17,187 bases of DNA from Lawsonibacter sp. (GTDB lineage Bacteria > Bacillota > Clostridia > Oscillospirales > Oscillospiraceae), in assembly GCA_022798155.1 (NCBI GenBank), contig JAAWLY010000024.1:1-17187 (forward strand), written 5' to 3'. This document shows positions 1 through 7,974 of the stretch, piece after piece. Below the pieces are notes generated by a model that had not been told where the DNA came from, ran no database searches, and was given only the letters and a program-made list of their open reading frames with translations. The position numbers and the translations under genes were made by a program. Every line of letters begins with the position of its first letter. Positions within the stretch are counted from its first letter, which is position 1.

Positions 1-1
1 C

Positions 2-2173
2 GCCCCCAACGAGGGGGGCAAGTCCACCTGGGCCGCCTTCTGGCGGGCCATGCTCTACGGCATCGACACCCGTGACCGGGACAAAAAGGGCTATCTGGCG
101 GATAAGAACCGCTACCAGCCCTGGTCGGGCGCCCCCATGGAGGGGGAAATCACCCTGGAGTATGAGGGCCGGAACATCACCATCCGCCGTGGCCCCCGGG
201 GAAACACCCCCTTCGGCGCTTTCTCCGCCGTCTACACCGGCACCCAGGAGCCGGTGTCCGGCCTCACTGCCGCCAACTGCGGCGAGCTGCTCACCGGGGT
301 GGGGGCGGAGGTATTCACCCGCTCCGCCTTCCTGGGGGACGGGAACCTGTCCGTCACCTCCGCCCCGGAGCTGGAGCGGCGCATCGCCGCCCTGGTCACC
401 TCGGGGGAGGAGGACGTGTCTTTCTCCCAGGCCATGGAGCGGCTGAAAACCTGGAAAAACCGGCGGCAGGTGAACAAGAGCGTAGGGGAGATCCCCAAGC
501 TGGAGGGGGAGCTGGAGCAGGTGCGGGAGGCCCTGTCCCAGCTGGAGGAGACCGCCGCTGAAGCCACCCGGCTGGAGGGGGAACTGGCCCTTCTGGAGCG
601 AGAGCGGGAGGGCCTGACCCAACAGGCGGAGGCCCACAAGGCCCTGGCCCGGAAAAAGCTGTCTGACCGCTACGCCCAGGCGGAGGAGGAGTACCGCTCC
701 GCCCGGGACCAGTACGCCGCCCTGGAACAGGAGCAGAGCCGCTTCGGGAACATCCCCGACCGGGAGGAGCTGAAACAGGCCCAGGGCGAGCTGCAATACC
801 TGAAGGTCCTGGAGGAGGAGATCAAGCAGGGGGAGTCCGCTCTGAAAGAAGCGGAGGAGGCCGCGGCCAAGGCAAAAGAGACGGCGGCGGACGGGCGCTT
901 TGCCGGACTGTCCGGCGAGGAGGCGGTGGACAAGGCCGCCGCCAACTGCGCCGAGTACCAGACGGCCCAGGAGAAAGGCCGGCGGTATCAAAAGACTTGT
1001 CCCTGGTTCATCATCATCGGTCTGGTCTGGCTTCTTGGCTTTTCTCTTCCTCTTTACCTGAAAAACGGGGTAAACCTTTTCAGCGGTATGGGTGCGGCCC
1101 TCTGCGCCTTCTTGTTTCTTCTGGCGGGCTTACAGAGGGGCCGGGTCAAAAAGATTCGGAACGGAGCATCTGAACTCCTGTCCTGCTACGGCGTCCAGAC
1201 CCCGGAGGAGCTCACCGCCCTGGCGCAGAGCTACAAAGACCGCTGTCAGGCGGCGGAAAAGGCCGCCCACGAGGCGGAGGTCATCAAAAACGCTGTCACC
1301 CAGCGGCAGAGCAAGCGGGACGAGACCAAGGCCAATCTTTTGGACTTTGTCCACACCTTCGCCCCGGAGGCCCAGGGGATGTTCGGCTGTTCCGCAGCCC
1401 TGAGCCGGGCGCTGAACATCGACCACGATCTGGCCCTGGCCCGGGATCGTACTCAGGAGCGCCGCCGCCGGTTGGACGACCTGGCCGCCCAGGGGGCGGG
1501 ACACCAAAACGGGCCCGCCCCGGAGCTGCCCATCCCCGACCTGGGGCCGGAGGATACCCAGCGCCTGCTGGAGCGCACCGCCGGCAGGCTGGAGCAGGTG
1601 TCCGCCCGGCTGAACCAGGCCCAGGGTGCTCTCCAGTCCATGGGGGACCCGGCCGCCCTGTCCGCCCAGGCGGAGGGGCTGGAGGAGCGGCTCTCCCGGC
1701 GCCGGCTGGAGCTGGAGGCCATTACCGCCGCCATAGAGGCCCTGACCCGGGCCAACGCCCGGCTTCAGGAGCGGTTTTCTCCTGAGCTGAACCGGCTCAC
1801 CGGCCAATTCCTGGCCCAGCTTACCGGCGGGAAATATTCCGCCGTGTCCCTCACCCGAGAGCTGGAGGGCTTTGTTCAGGCGGGAGACGGGGTCTTGCCC
1901 CGCTCCGCCCTGTATCTCTCCCGGGGGACGGCTGACCAGCTCTACCTGGCCCTGCGGTTGGCGGTGTGCCGGCTGTGCCTGCGCTCAAAGCCCCCTGTCT
2001 TTCTGGACGACGCTCTGTCCTCCTTCGACGACACCCGCCTGGAGGCGGCCCTGGAGCTGCTGTGGGAGCTGTCAGGAGAGCAGCAGCTGCTCCTGTTCAC
2101 CTGCCAGAAGCGGGAGGGCCAAATACTGGCCAATATGCCGGGGGTGACGAAAATAGAATGGCAGGGCGCGTAA
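2..2173 (+). CDS. YhaN/SbcC-like AAA (ABC-type) ATPase with membrane hairpin, 5'-truncated by window edge
   Basis: Large SMC/Rad50-like ATPase, related to B. subtilis YhaN and probably a partner of an SbcD/YhaO-like phosphoesterase in DNA end processing (partner inferred, not in window). The reading frame is open from base 2 and its first codons give APNEGGKST, a Walker A motif. The ATG at base 50 is therefore internal, and the true start lies a few dozen codons upstream. Order of parts: Walker A (nt 2–28), coiled-coil segments rich in Glu/Ala/Leu (about nt 470–950), two hydrophobic stretches (nt 1001–1060 and 1079–1140) that look like a membrane hairpin, a second coiled coil (about nt 1180–1790), ABC signature LSRGTADQ (about nt 1917), and Walker B VFLDDALSSFDD (about nt 1995). 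The two ATPase halves at opposite ends of a coiled coil are typical of the family. The TAA stop is followed directly by the lepB promoter, so this gene probably ends its transcription unit, although no terminator is visible. Confidence 0.9.
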   Translation, partial: APNEGGKSTWAAFWRAMLYGIDTRDRDKKGYLADKNRYQPWSGAPMEGEITLEYEGRNITIRRGPRGNTPFGAFSAVYTGTQEPVSGLTAANCGELLTGVGAEVFTRSAFLGDGNLSVTSAPELERRIAALVTSGEEDVSFSQAMERLKTWKNRRQVNKSVGEIPKLEGELEQVREALSQLEETAAEATRLEGELALLEREREGLTQQAEAHKALARKKLSDRYAQAEEEYRSARDQYAALEQEQSRFGNIPDREELKQAQGELQYLKVLEEEIKQGESALKEAEEAAAKAKETAADGRFAGLSGEEAVDKAAANCAEYQTAQEKGRRYQKTCPWFIIIGLVWLLGFSLPLYLKNGVNLFSGMGAALCAFLFLLAGLQRGRVKKIRNGASELLSCYGVQTPEELTALAQSYKDRCQAAEKAAHEAEVIKNAVTQRQSKRDETKANLLDFVHTFAPEAQGMFGCSAALSRALNIDHDLALARDRTQERRRRLDDLAAQGAGHQNGPAPELPIPDLGPEDTQRLLERTAGRLEQVSARLNQAQGALQSMGDPAALSAQAEGLEERLSRRRLELEAITAAIEALTRANARLQERFSPELNRLTGQFLAQLTGGKYSAVSLTRELEGFVQAGDGVLPRSALYLSRGTADQLYLALRLAVCRLCLRSKPPVFLDDALSSFDDTRLEAALELLWELSGEQQLLLFTCQKREGQILANMPGVTKIEWQGA

Positions 2174-2190
2174 GATCCGTCCCGCTGCGG

Positions 2191-2219
2191 TTGAAATTTC
2201 TCCCCAAACCGGTTATAAT
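2191..2219 (+). promoter_or_regulatory. Sigma-A promoter of lepB (TTGAAA-17-TATAAT)
   Basis: The -35 box TTGAAA is at 2191–2196 and the -10 box TATAAT at 2214–2219, with 17 bases between them. It lies in the 81-base gap between the ATPase gene and lepB, about 30 bases before the ribosome binding site (AAGAGGT, about 2239–2246). One mismatch from full consensus and the right place for lepB; not tested. Confidence 0.75.
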
Positions 2220-2254
2220 ACCACTCACAACCCAAGGAAAAGAGGTACCCCCCA

Positions 2255-2914
2255 ATGGACGAATACAACAGCCTGCCCCAGGAAGAGCTTTCAGAGGCAG
2301 GAAACTTGGAACCACAGGTCCCAGAGGAGCTGGAGAGCCCAAGTTCAGAGCCTGAGGATAAACCCCGCCGGCCAGGGGCCGACCTGTTTGAGTGGCTGCA
2401 ATTGTTTCTGGGCTGTGTGGTGGCGGCGGTGGTGCTGTTTAACTGCGTAGCCCGGCTCACCCGGGTGGACGGCGGGTCTATGGACAACACCCTGCACGAC
2501 GGCGAAATTATGCTCATCTGGTCCCTGGGCTACACCCCCAGCCAAGGCGACATCGTGGTACTGAACAAGACCTCCACTCTGCTGCCCGGCTGGACAGAGC
2601 CCCGGGCCATTATCAAGCGGGTGATCGCTACCGGCGGGCAGATGGTAGACATCGACTACGACACCGGAACCGTTTATATAGACGGACAGCCTCTGGATGA
2701 GCCTTACATCAAAGAGGAGATGTACCGCCCCCCCTCCCCCACCATGCAGCAGACCCACTGGCAGGTCCCGGAGGGCTCCATCTTTGTCATGGGGGACAAC
2801 CGGAATAACTCCACCGACAGCCGCGACGATCAGTTGGGCCCCATCGACACCGGCTATGTGCTGGGGAAGGCAGTGTTTGCCCTGTGGCCCTTGGAGCGCT
2901 TTGGCACGGTATGA
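2255..2914 (+). CDS. lepB: Signal peptidase I
   Basis: Type I signal peptidase (219 aa), a membrane-bound Ser/Lys protease that cleaves signal peptides from proteins exported by Sec or Tat, acting on the outer face of the cytoplasmic membrane. Residues 1–43 form an acidic, Pro-rich cytoplasmic tail. One membrane helix follows (about 44–66, LFEWLQLFLGCVVAAVVLF). The catalytic serine is Ser75 in GGSMDNTL (box B), the general base is Lys121 in IIKRVIA (box D), and box E is GDNRNNSTDSRD (180–191). Length and single-helix layout match Gram-positive (SipS-type) enzymes rather than the two-helix E. coli form. It has its own promoter and a terminator, so it is probably a single-gene unit. The ATG is preceded by AAAGAGGT at good spacing. 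Genomes of this group often carry several lepB paralogues; which one this is cannot be told here. Confidence 0.95.
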   Translation: MDEYNSLPQEELSEAGNLEPQVPEELESPSSEPEDKPRRPGADLFEWLQLFLGCVVAAVVLFNCVARLTRVDGGSMDNTLHDGEIMLIWSLGYTPSQGDIVVLNKTSTLLPGWTEPRAIIKRVIATGGQMVDIDYDTGTVYIDGQPLDEPYIKEEMYRPPSPTMQQTHWQVPEGSIFVMGDNRNNSTDSRDDQLGPIDTGYVLGKAVFALWPLERFGTV

Positions 2915-2922
2915 GGAAAAAT

Positions 2923-2967
2923 ACCCGCTCTCCGCTGGAATTTTCCGGCTGAAAGCGGGTGTTTTTG
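2923..2967 (+). terminator. Rho-independent terminator of lepB
   Basis: Stem ACCCGCT (2923–2929) pairs with AGCGGGT (2954–2960), and an inner stem GCTGGA/TTCCGGC closes the middle. It is followed by GTTTTTGTATTTT (2961–2973). It begins 9 bases after the lepB stop and just before the recJ promoter, so it separates the two units. Confidence 0.75.
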
Positions 2968-2976
2968 TATTTTATC

Positions 2977-3006
2977 TTGAAACGTACCGCATTTCTATGC
3001 TATAAT
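2977..3006 (+). promoter_or_regulatory. Strong extended -10 sigma-A promoter of the recJ–rel run
   Basis: The -35 box TTGAAA is at 2977–2982 and the -10 box TATAAT at 3001–3006, with an 18-base spacer and a TGC extension directly before the -10 (2998–3000). The first base of the transcript should fall near 3013, giving a leader of about 40 bases before recJ. This is the last clear plus-strand promoter before the housekeeping run. Confidence 0.8.
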
Positions 3007-3053
3007 AGATAAGTTAAGCGAAACACACATGGACAGGCGGGAGGTGACCACCG

Positions 3054-5117
3054 ATGAAATACAAGCATTGGCAGGTGGCTTCCCCCTGTCCGGAGGGTCA
3101 GCAGCGGCTGGAGGAGGCGGGGCTTCCCCCGCTGCTGGCCGGGCTGCTGGCCGCCCGCGGTCTGGTCCGGTTGGAGGATGTCCAGCGGCTGCTCTCCCCA
3201 GAGCAGGAGCCCTTCTGCAACCCCATGCTCCTGCGGGATATGGACAAAGCTATCCAGCGGGTGCGCCTGGCGCTGGAGCGGGGGGAACTTATCGCCGTAT
3301 TCGGCGACTACGACGTGGACGGCATCACCGCCACCTGCCTGCTTACCCAATTCCTCACCGCCCGGGGCGGCAGCGTGGTCCCCTACATTCCCAGCCGCCT
3401 GGGGGAGGGCTACGGCCTGAATCCAGAGGCGGTCCACGCCCTAGCCCAGCGCGGGGTCGGGCTGATTATCACCGTGGACTGCGGCATCACCGCTGTGGAA
3501 GAGACCCGGCTGGCCAGCCGCCTGGGCGTCGATGTGGTCATCACCGACCACCACTCCTGCAAAGAGGAGCTGCCCCCCGCCGTGGCCGTGATAGACCCCC
3601 ACCGCCCCGACTGCCCCTACCCCTTTAAGGGCCTGGCCGGGGTGGGCGTGGCCCTGATGCTGGCCCTGGCGGTGGCCGGGCAAAACGAGGCCGCGGCAGT
3701 CTTTGACCAATTCTGCGATCTGGCCGCCGTGGGCACGGTGGCCGACGTGATGCCCATGACCGGAGAAAACCGGGCCATTGTCAGCCTTGGGCTGAGAAAG
3801 CTGGACCCGCCCCGGCGGCTGGGGCTGGCCGCCCTGATCCGCCGCGCCGGCCTGGAGGACAAACCGGTCACCTCGGTGGCGGTGGGCTACACCTTGGCCC
3901 CCCGCATCAACGCTTCCGGCCGAATGGGCCGGGCGGAGGTGGCGGTGGAGCTCTTCCTCACCCAGGACCCGGACCGGGCGGAGGAGCTGGCCACGCTTCT
4001 GTGCGAGCTGAACCGGGAGCGCCAGGGCATTGAGGGCGAGATTTTTCAGCAGTGCGTCCAGCAGCTGGAACAGGCCCCCCAGCAGGGCGCTATTGTGTTG
4101 GCGGGCAGCCAGTGGCACCAGGGAGTGGTGGGCATTGTGGCCTCCCGCCTGGCGGAAAAATACTCCTGCCCCTGTTTTATGATCTGCCTGGACGGCGGCA
4201 TGGGCAAGGGCTCCTGCCGCTCCTGGGGAGACATCAATCTCTTTGCGCTGCTGTCCGCCTGCTCCGGCCTTTTGGAAAATTTCGGCGGTCACGCCCTGGC
4301 CGCCGGCTTCACCGTCAAAGAGGAAAACATCCCCGCCCTGGCCCAGGCCCTGCGCCAGGCAGTGGCGGACAGCTGCCAGGGCCAGGCCCTCCCCTCCGTG
4401 CTGGAAATCGATATGTCCGTCGCGCCCCACCTGCTGACGGTGGAGGCGGTGGAGTCGCTGGACCTGCTGGAGCCCTGCGGCACAGGCAATCCCCGGCCGG
4501 TGTTTCTCCTCCAAGGGGCCCAGGTGCAGACCATGTCTCAGGTGGGCCGGGGCCGGCACCTAAAGCTGCGGATGGAAAGCCGGGGAGTCCCCCTGGACGC
4601 CATTTTTTTCTCAAACCAGGGCTCAGAGCTGGGGCTGTTTCCCGGCTGCCGGGTAGACGTGGCCTTTTACCCCCAAATCAACGACTTCCGGGGAGTGCGG
4701 TCCGTCCAGCTCCAGGTGGTGGATCTGTGTCTGGTCCCCTCCAGGGCCCAGCTGGAACAGGCCATCTATGATAAATACAGTCGGGGCGACCCCTTAACCT
4801 GCGAAGAGGCCCGCTTCCTTCTCCCCAGCCGGGGGGACTTTGTGGGGCTTTACCGCTGGCTGGAGCGCCAGTCTACCGGCTGCACCGTGGTAGAGGACAC
4901 CCCCGCCCGCATCGCCCGGTCGGTGGCCCGGGCTACCCGCCAGCGGGAGATTCCCGCCCGCACCATGCTCTGTCTGGAGGTACTGGAAGAGCGGGGCCTG
5001 ATCCATTTAAAGCACCACACCGACCGCATCCAGATTACTTTGTGCCATGTGGAGCATAAGGTGGATCTGGAGGCGTCGGCTATCATTCAGAAGCTGCGAG
5101 AAATTTTAGGAAATTAG
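3054..5117 (+). CDS. recJ: Single-stranded-DNA-specific exonuclease RecJ
   Basis: RecJ (687 aa) is a DHH-family 5'→3' exonuclease on single-stranded DNA, used in recombination repair and mismatch repair. The metal-binding DHH domain shows FGDYDVDGIT (83–92), IITVDCGIT (about 138–146) and VVITDHHSCKEELP (161–174, the DHH motif). These are followed by DPHRPDCPYP (181–190) and GLAGVGVAL. The DHHA1 domain carries NASGRMG (about 286–292) and GGHALAAGF (about 411–419), and an OB-fold region follows. The last ~115 residues form an extension with a winged-helix look (LCLEVLEERGLI near the end); this is longer than E. coli RecJ (577 aa). The start is set by GGAGGTGA (3040–3047), 6 bases before the ATG. 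It is the first gene after the 2977–3006 promoter. In many Firmicutes recJ is followed by apt and rel; apt is missing here. Confidence 0.95.
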   Translation: MKYKHWQVASPCPEGQQRLEEAGLPPLLAGLLAARGLVRLEDVQRLLSPEQEPFCNPMLLRDMDKAIQRVRLALERGELIAVFGDYDVDGITATCLLTQFLTARGGSVVPYIPSRLGEGYGLNPEAVHALAQRGVGLIITVDCGITAVEETRLASRLGVDVVITDHHSCKEELPPAVAVIDPHRPDCPYPFKGLAGVGVALMLALAVAGQNEAAAVFDQFCDLAAVGTVADVMPMTGENRAIVSLGLRKLDPPRRLGLAALIRRAGLEDKPVTSVAVGYTLAPRINASGRMGRAEVAVELFLTQDPDRAEELATLLCELNRERQGIEGEIFQQCVQQLEQAPQQGAIVLAGSQWHQGVVGIVASRLAEKYSCPCFMICLDGGMGKGSCRSWGDINLFALLSACSGLLENFGGHALAAGFTVKEENIPALAQALRQAVADSCQGQALPSVLEIDMSVAPHLLTVEAVESLDLLEPCGTGNPRPVFLLQGAQVQTMSQVGRGRHLKLRMESRGVPLDAIFFSNQGSELGLFPGCRVDVAFYPQINDFRGVRSVQLQVVDLCLVPSRAQLEQAIYDKYSRGDPLTCEEARFLLPSRGDFVGLYRWLERQSTGCTVVEDTPARIARSVARATRQREIPARTMLCLEVLEERGLIHLKHHTDRIQITLCHVEHKVDLEASAIIQKLREILGN

Positions 5118-5145
5118 CCCCTCCGCAGAGGGGAACGGGGCTTTT
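5116..5145 (+). terminator. Possible terminator or competing hairpins after recJ
   Basis: Directly behind the recJ stop, CCCCTC (5118–5123) pairs with GAGGGG (5128–5133) around a CGCA loop. Alternatively AGCCCC (5116–5121) pairs with GGGGCT (5137–5142), leading into TTTT (5142–5145). The two foldings exclude each other. The T tract is short, so termination is probably weak. Confidence 0.4.
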
Positions 5146-5184
5146 CTCCCCAGCCAAGCCCAAAATTTCCCGGCCAGCGGCGCC

Positions 5185-5209
5185 AGCCCTCTTTGATCCG
5201 AGGGCTTTT
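5185..5209 (+). terminator. Terminator-like hairpin just upstream of the rel ribosome binding site
   Basis: AGCCCTC (5185–5191) pairs perfectly with GAGGGCT (5200–5206) around an 8-base loop and runs into TTTT (5206–5209). It ends about 5 bases before the rel Shine–Dalgarno AGAGGTGA (5213–5220). It could terminate recJ transcripts, act as an attenuator, or protect the rel message. No promoter is visible between it and rel. Confidence 0.5.
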
Positions 5210-5224
5210 GAGAGAGGTGATTAC

Positions 5225-7462
5225 ATGGACCCCATTTTGGAGCGATACCATGCTTTGGAAAAAAAGGTGCTGACCTATATCCCCAACCTGGATACCCAGC
5301 GGCTGTTTGACGCTTTCACCTACGCAGATACCGCCCACCACGGCCAGCTGCGCAAAAGCGGCGAGCCTTACATCATCCACCCCATCGCCGTGGCCGAGAT
5401 CGTGGCCGACCTGGAGCTGGATATGGACGCGGTGGTGGCCGCCCTGCTTCACGACTGCATTGAAGACACCGCCTCCACCCATGAGGAGATTGCCAAAAAG
5501 TTCAATCCCACCGTGGCCGAGCTGGTGGAGGGGGTCACCAAGCTGACCAAGATGCAGTTTGTCACCAAGGAAGAGGAGCAGATGGAGAATCTGCGCAAGA
5601 TGCTCATGGCCATGAGCCGAGACATCCGGGTAATCCTGATTAAGGTGTGCGACCGGCTGCACAACATGCGTACCATGGAGTATCAGTCCCCCCGGAAGCA
5701 GCGGGAGAAGAGCCTGGAGACCATGGAGATCTACGCCCCCATCGCCCACCGCTTAGGAATGCAGAAAATCAAGTGGGAGCTGGAGGACCTGTCCCTGCGC
5801 TACCTGGACCCGGTGGGCTATAAGGAAATTGTGGAGGAGCTGGAGGCCCGCTCCTCCGCCCATGAGGAGTTTCTCGCGGGCATTCAGCACCGCATCGAGC
5901 AGCGGCTGGAGCAGGAGGGCATCCACTGCACCATCTATGGCCGGGTCAAGCACATCTACTCCATCTACCGAAAAATGTTCGCCCAGAACAAAACCTTGGA
6001 TGAAATTTTTGACCTGTACGCCTTCCGGGTCATCGTCAGCGATATCCCGGAGTGCTACAATGTGCTGGGCTGCATCCACGATATGTTCAAGCCGGTGCTG
6101 GGCCGGTTCAAAGACTACATCGGCACCCCCAAGCCCAACATGTACCAGTCCCTCCACACCACCGTCATCGGCCGGGAGGGCATCCCCTTCGAGGTACAGA
6201 TCCGCACCTGGGAGATGCACCAGACCGCCGAGTACGGCGTGGCCGCCCACTGGAAATACAAGCAGGGGCTGGCCAACAAAAAGCTGGGCACCGAGCAGGA
6301 ATTTGAGTGGGTGCGCAAGCTGCTGGAGGGCCAGCAGGACACCGACGCGGAGGAATTCGTCTCCACCCTGAAGGTGGACCTGTTTGCCGACGAGGTCTTT
6401 GTCTTTACCCCCAACGGAGATGTGAAAAGCCTGCCCCAGGGGGCCACGCCCATCGACTTCGCCTATAACATCCACTCCGCGGTGGGCAACACAATGGTGG
6501 GCACCCGGGTGAACGGGCGGATGGTGCCCTACGACTATACCCTGTCCAACGGCGATATTGTAGAAGTGCTCACCGCCAAAAACGCCAAGGGCCCCAGCCG
6601 GGACTGGCTGAAGCTGTGCAAATCCAACGAGGCCCGGAACAAAATCCGCCAGTGGTTTAAGAAGGAGCGGCGGGAGGAGAACATCGCCACCGGCCGGGCC
6701 GCCTTCGAGGCGGAGCTGAAGCACACCAAAATGACGCTGGCCTCCGTCACCAGCGATGAGGTACTGCCCCATCTGCTCCACAAGCTGCGCTGCGGCACCC
6801 TGGATGAGCTCTACGCCGCCATCGGCTACGGGGGCACCACCGCCTCCAAGTCAGTGGCCCGCATCCGGGAGGAGCTCCAGCGGCTGGGCCGGCTCCAGGC
6901 GGAGAAGGCGGCCGCCGCCGCCCGCTCTTTGGAGGAGAGCGTCATCATGCCGGGCAACGCCTCCCCGTCAGAGTCCCACGGGCCCGTCAAGCCCAAGCAC
7001 TCCGACTCGGGCATCATTGTAGAGGGACTGGGCAACTGCCTGGTGAAGTTCGCCAAGTGCTGCACCCCCGTCCCCGGCGACCCGGTGATTGGCTTCATCA
7101 CCCGGGGCTACGGCGTCTCTGTCCACCGGGCCGACTGCCCCAACGCCCAGCCCGAAAAGCGCAAGCCGGAGGAGGTCGACCGGTGGGTAAAGGTCTCCTG
7201 GGCAGACAGCAAGCTGCCCAATTATAAGACCTCCCTGGAGCTGTCCGCCAAGGACCGGGACAACCTCACTCTGGACGTGGCCATGGCCCTGTCCACCGCC
7301 CAGGTAAAGGTGTCCGCCCTGTCCGCCCGCTCCATGCCAGATGGCCACGCCACCATCTCGATGGTGGTGGAGGTGAAGGACAAGAGAGAGCTGGAGGGGG
7401 TCATTAACAAGCTGAACAACATCCAGGGCGTGTACCATGTGGCCCGGGCCTCCGGGAAATGA
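5225..7462 (+). CDS. rel: Bifunctional (p)ppGpp synthetase/hydrolase (RelA/SpoT family, Rel)
   Basis: Long RSH enzyme (745 aa) that makes and breaks the stringent-response alarmone (p)ppGpp in response to amino-acid starvation at the ribosome. The hydrolase HD domain is complete: HGQLRKSGEPYIIHP (39–53), ALLHDCIEDT (73–82, HD plus ED) and CDRLHNMRT (142–150). The synthetase domain has YGRVKHIYSIYRKM (238–251), RFKDYIGTPKPNMYQSLHTT (294–313) and QIRTWEMHQTAEYGVAAHW (325–343). RFKD is the RxKD form found in bifunctional enzymes, whereas synthetase-only RelA has ExDD. A TGS domain (about 390–450), a zinc-finger-like segment with FAKCCTPVPGD and HRADCPN (about 613–645), and a C-terminal ACT domain follow. 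Length is normal. Start: AGAGGTGA, 4 bases before the ATG. It is the second gene of the recJ run, 107 bases after recJ, with hairpins in the gap, and 56 bases before dtd. Confidence 0.95.
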   Translation: MDPILERYHALEKKVLTYIPNLDTQRLFDAFTYADTAHHGQLRKSGEPYIIHPIAVAEIVADLELDMDAVVAALLHDCIEDTASTHEEIAKKFNPTVAELVEGVTKLTKMQFVTKEEEQMENLRKMLMAMSRDIRVILIKVCDRLHNMRTMEYQSPRKQREKSLETMEIYAPIAHRLGMQKIKWELEDLSLRYLDPVGYKEIVEELEARSSAHEEFLAGIQHRIEQRLEQEGIHCTIYGRVKHIYSIYRKMFAQNKTLDEIFDLYAFRVIVSDIPECYNVLGCIHDMFKPVLGRFKDYIGTPKPNMYQSLHTTVIGREGIPFEVQIRTWEMHQTAEYGVAAHWKYKQGLANKKLGTEQEFEWVRKLLEGQQDTDAEEFVSTLKVDLFADEVFVFTPNGDVKSLPQGATPIDFAYNIHSAVGNTMVGTRVNGRMVPYDYTLSNGDIVEVLTAKNAKGPSRDWLKLCKSNEARNKIRQWFKKERREENIATGRAAFEAELKHTKMTLASVTSDEVLPHLLHKLRCGTLDELYAAIGYGGTTASKSVARIREELQRLGRLQAEKAAAAARSLEESVIMPGNASPSESHGPVKPKHSDSGIIVEGLGNCLVKFAKCCTPVPGDPVIGFITRGYGVSVHRADCPNAQPEKRKPEEVDRWVKVSWADSKLPNYKTSLELSAKDRDNLTLDVAMALSTAQVKVSALSARSMPDGHATISMVVEVKDKRELEGVINKLNNIQGVYHVARASGK

Positions 7463-7518
7463 TCCCCGCGAAAACCGTCTCCGCAAAATCTCCAATCCAT
7501 TAAAAAGGACGTGATCCC

Positions 7519-7962
7519 ATGCGGGCTGTTGTCACCCGGGTGGCCTCCGCCTCCGTCGCCATCGGCGGCAAGACGGCGGGTGCCATTGAAAAGGGCTTTC
7601 TGGTCCTTCTGGGCGTAGGCCCGGAGGACAACGAGGCTGTCTGCGATAAATTGGCGGAAAAAATCTGCAATCTGCGGATTTTTGAGGACGAGCAGGGCAA
7701 AATGAATCTGAATTTGGAGCAGGTGGGCGGCTCTCTGCTGGTGGTGTCCCAGTTCACCCTGTACGCCGACACCTCCTCCCGCCGCCCCGGCTTCTCCCAT
7801 GCCGCCAAGCCCGAGCTGGCCGTTCCGTTGTACGAGCGCTTCCTGGACCGGTGCCGGGCCCGGGGCTTCATGGTGGAGCACGGCCAGTTCGGGGCCGACA
7901 TGCAGGTGGCCTCGATAAACGACGGGCCGGTGACCATTCTCTTTGACACGGACAAACCATAA
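7519..7962 (+). CDS. dtd: D-aminoacyl-tRNA deacylase
   Basis: DTD (147 aa, full family length) removes D-amino acids wrongly attached to tRNA, a chirality checkpoint in the cytoplasm; it works as a homodimer. The N-terminus MRAVVTRVASASV is standard for the family. The active-site motif SQFT is at 77–80 within VVSQFTLYAD, and the second conserved motif, with its cis-proline, is NDGPVT at 134–139; both are intact. FGADMQV (124–130) is also typical. The ATG follows AAAAAGGACGTGAT, a moderate ribosome binding site. It sits between rel and the MBL gene, as in many Clostridia, with only 12 bases to the next start, which implies one message and coupled translation. Confidence 0.95.
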   Translation: MRAVVTRVASASVAIGGKTAGAIEKGFLVLLGVGPEDNEAVCDKLAEKICNLRIFEDEQGKMNLNLEQVGGSLLVVSQFTLYADTSSRRPGFSHAAKPELAVPLYERFLDRCRARGFMVEHGQFGADMQVASINDGPVTILFDTDKP

Positions 7963-7974
7963 GGAGGGAACGCC

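Noticed and set aside
50..52. ATG as start of the ATPase gene
   Set aside because: The upstream in-frame codons from base 2 encode the Walker A motif, so the gene must begin outside the window.
1130..1807. 225-aa minus-strand open frame inside the ATPase gene
   Set aside because: Antisense to the coiled-coil part of the ATPase; composition follows from Glu/Leu codons on the other strand.
3441..4559. 372-aa minus-strand open frame inside recJ
   Set aside because: Antisense shadow. recJ on the plus strand has all family motifs and its own promoter and ribosome binding site.
5753..6781. 342-aa minus-strand open frame inside rel
   Set aside because: Antisense shadow of conserved RSH synthetase and TGS domains.
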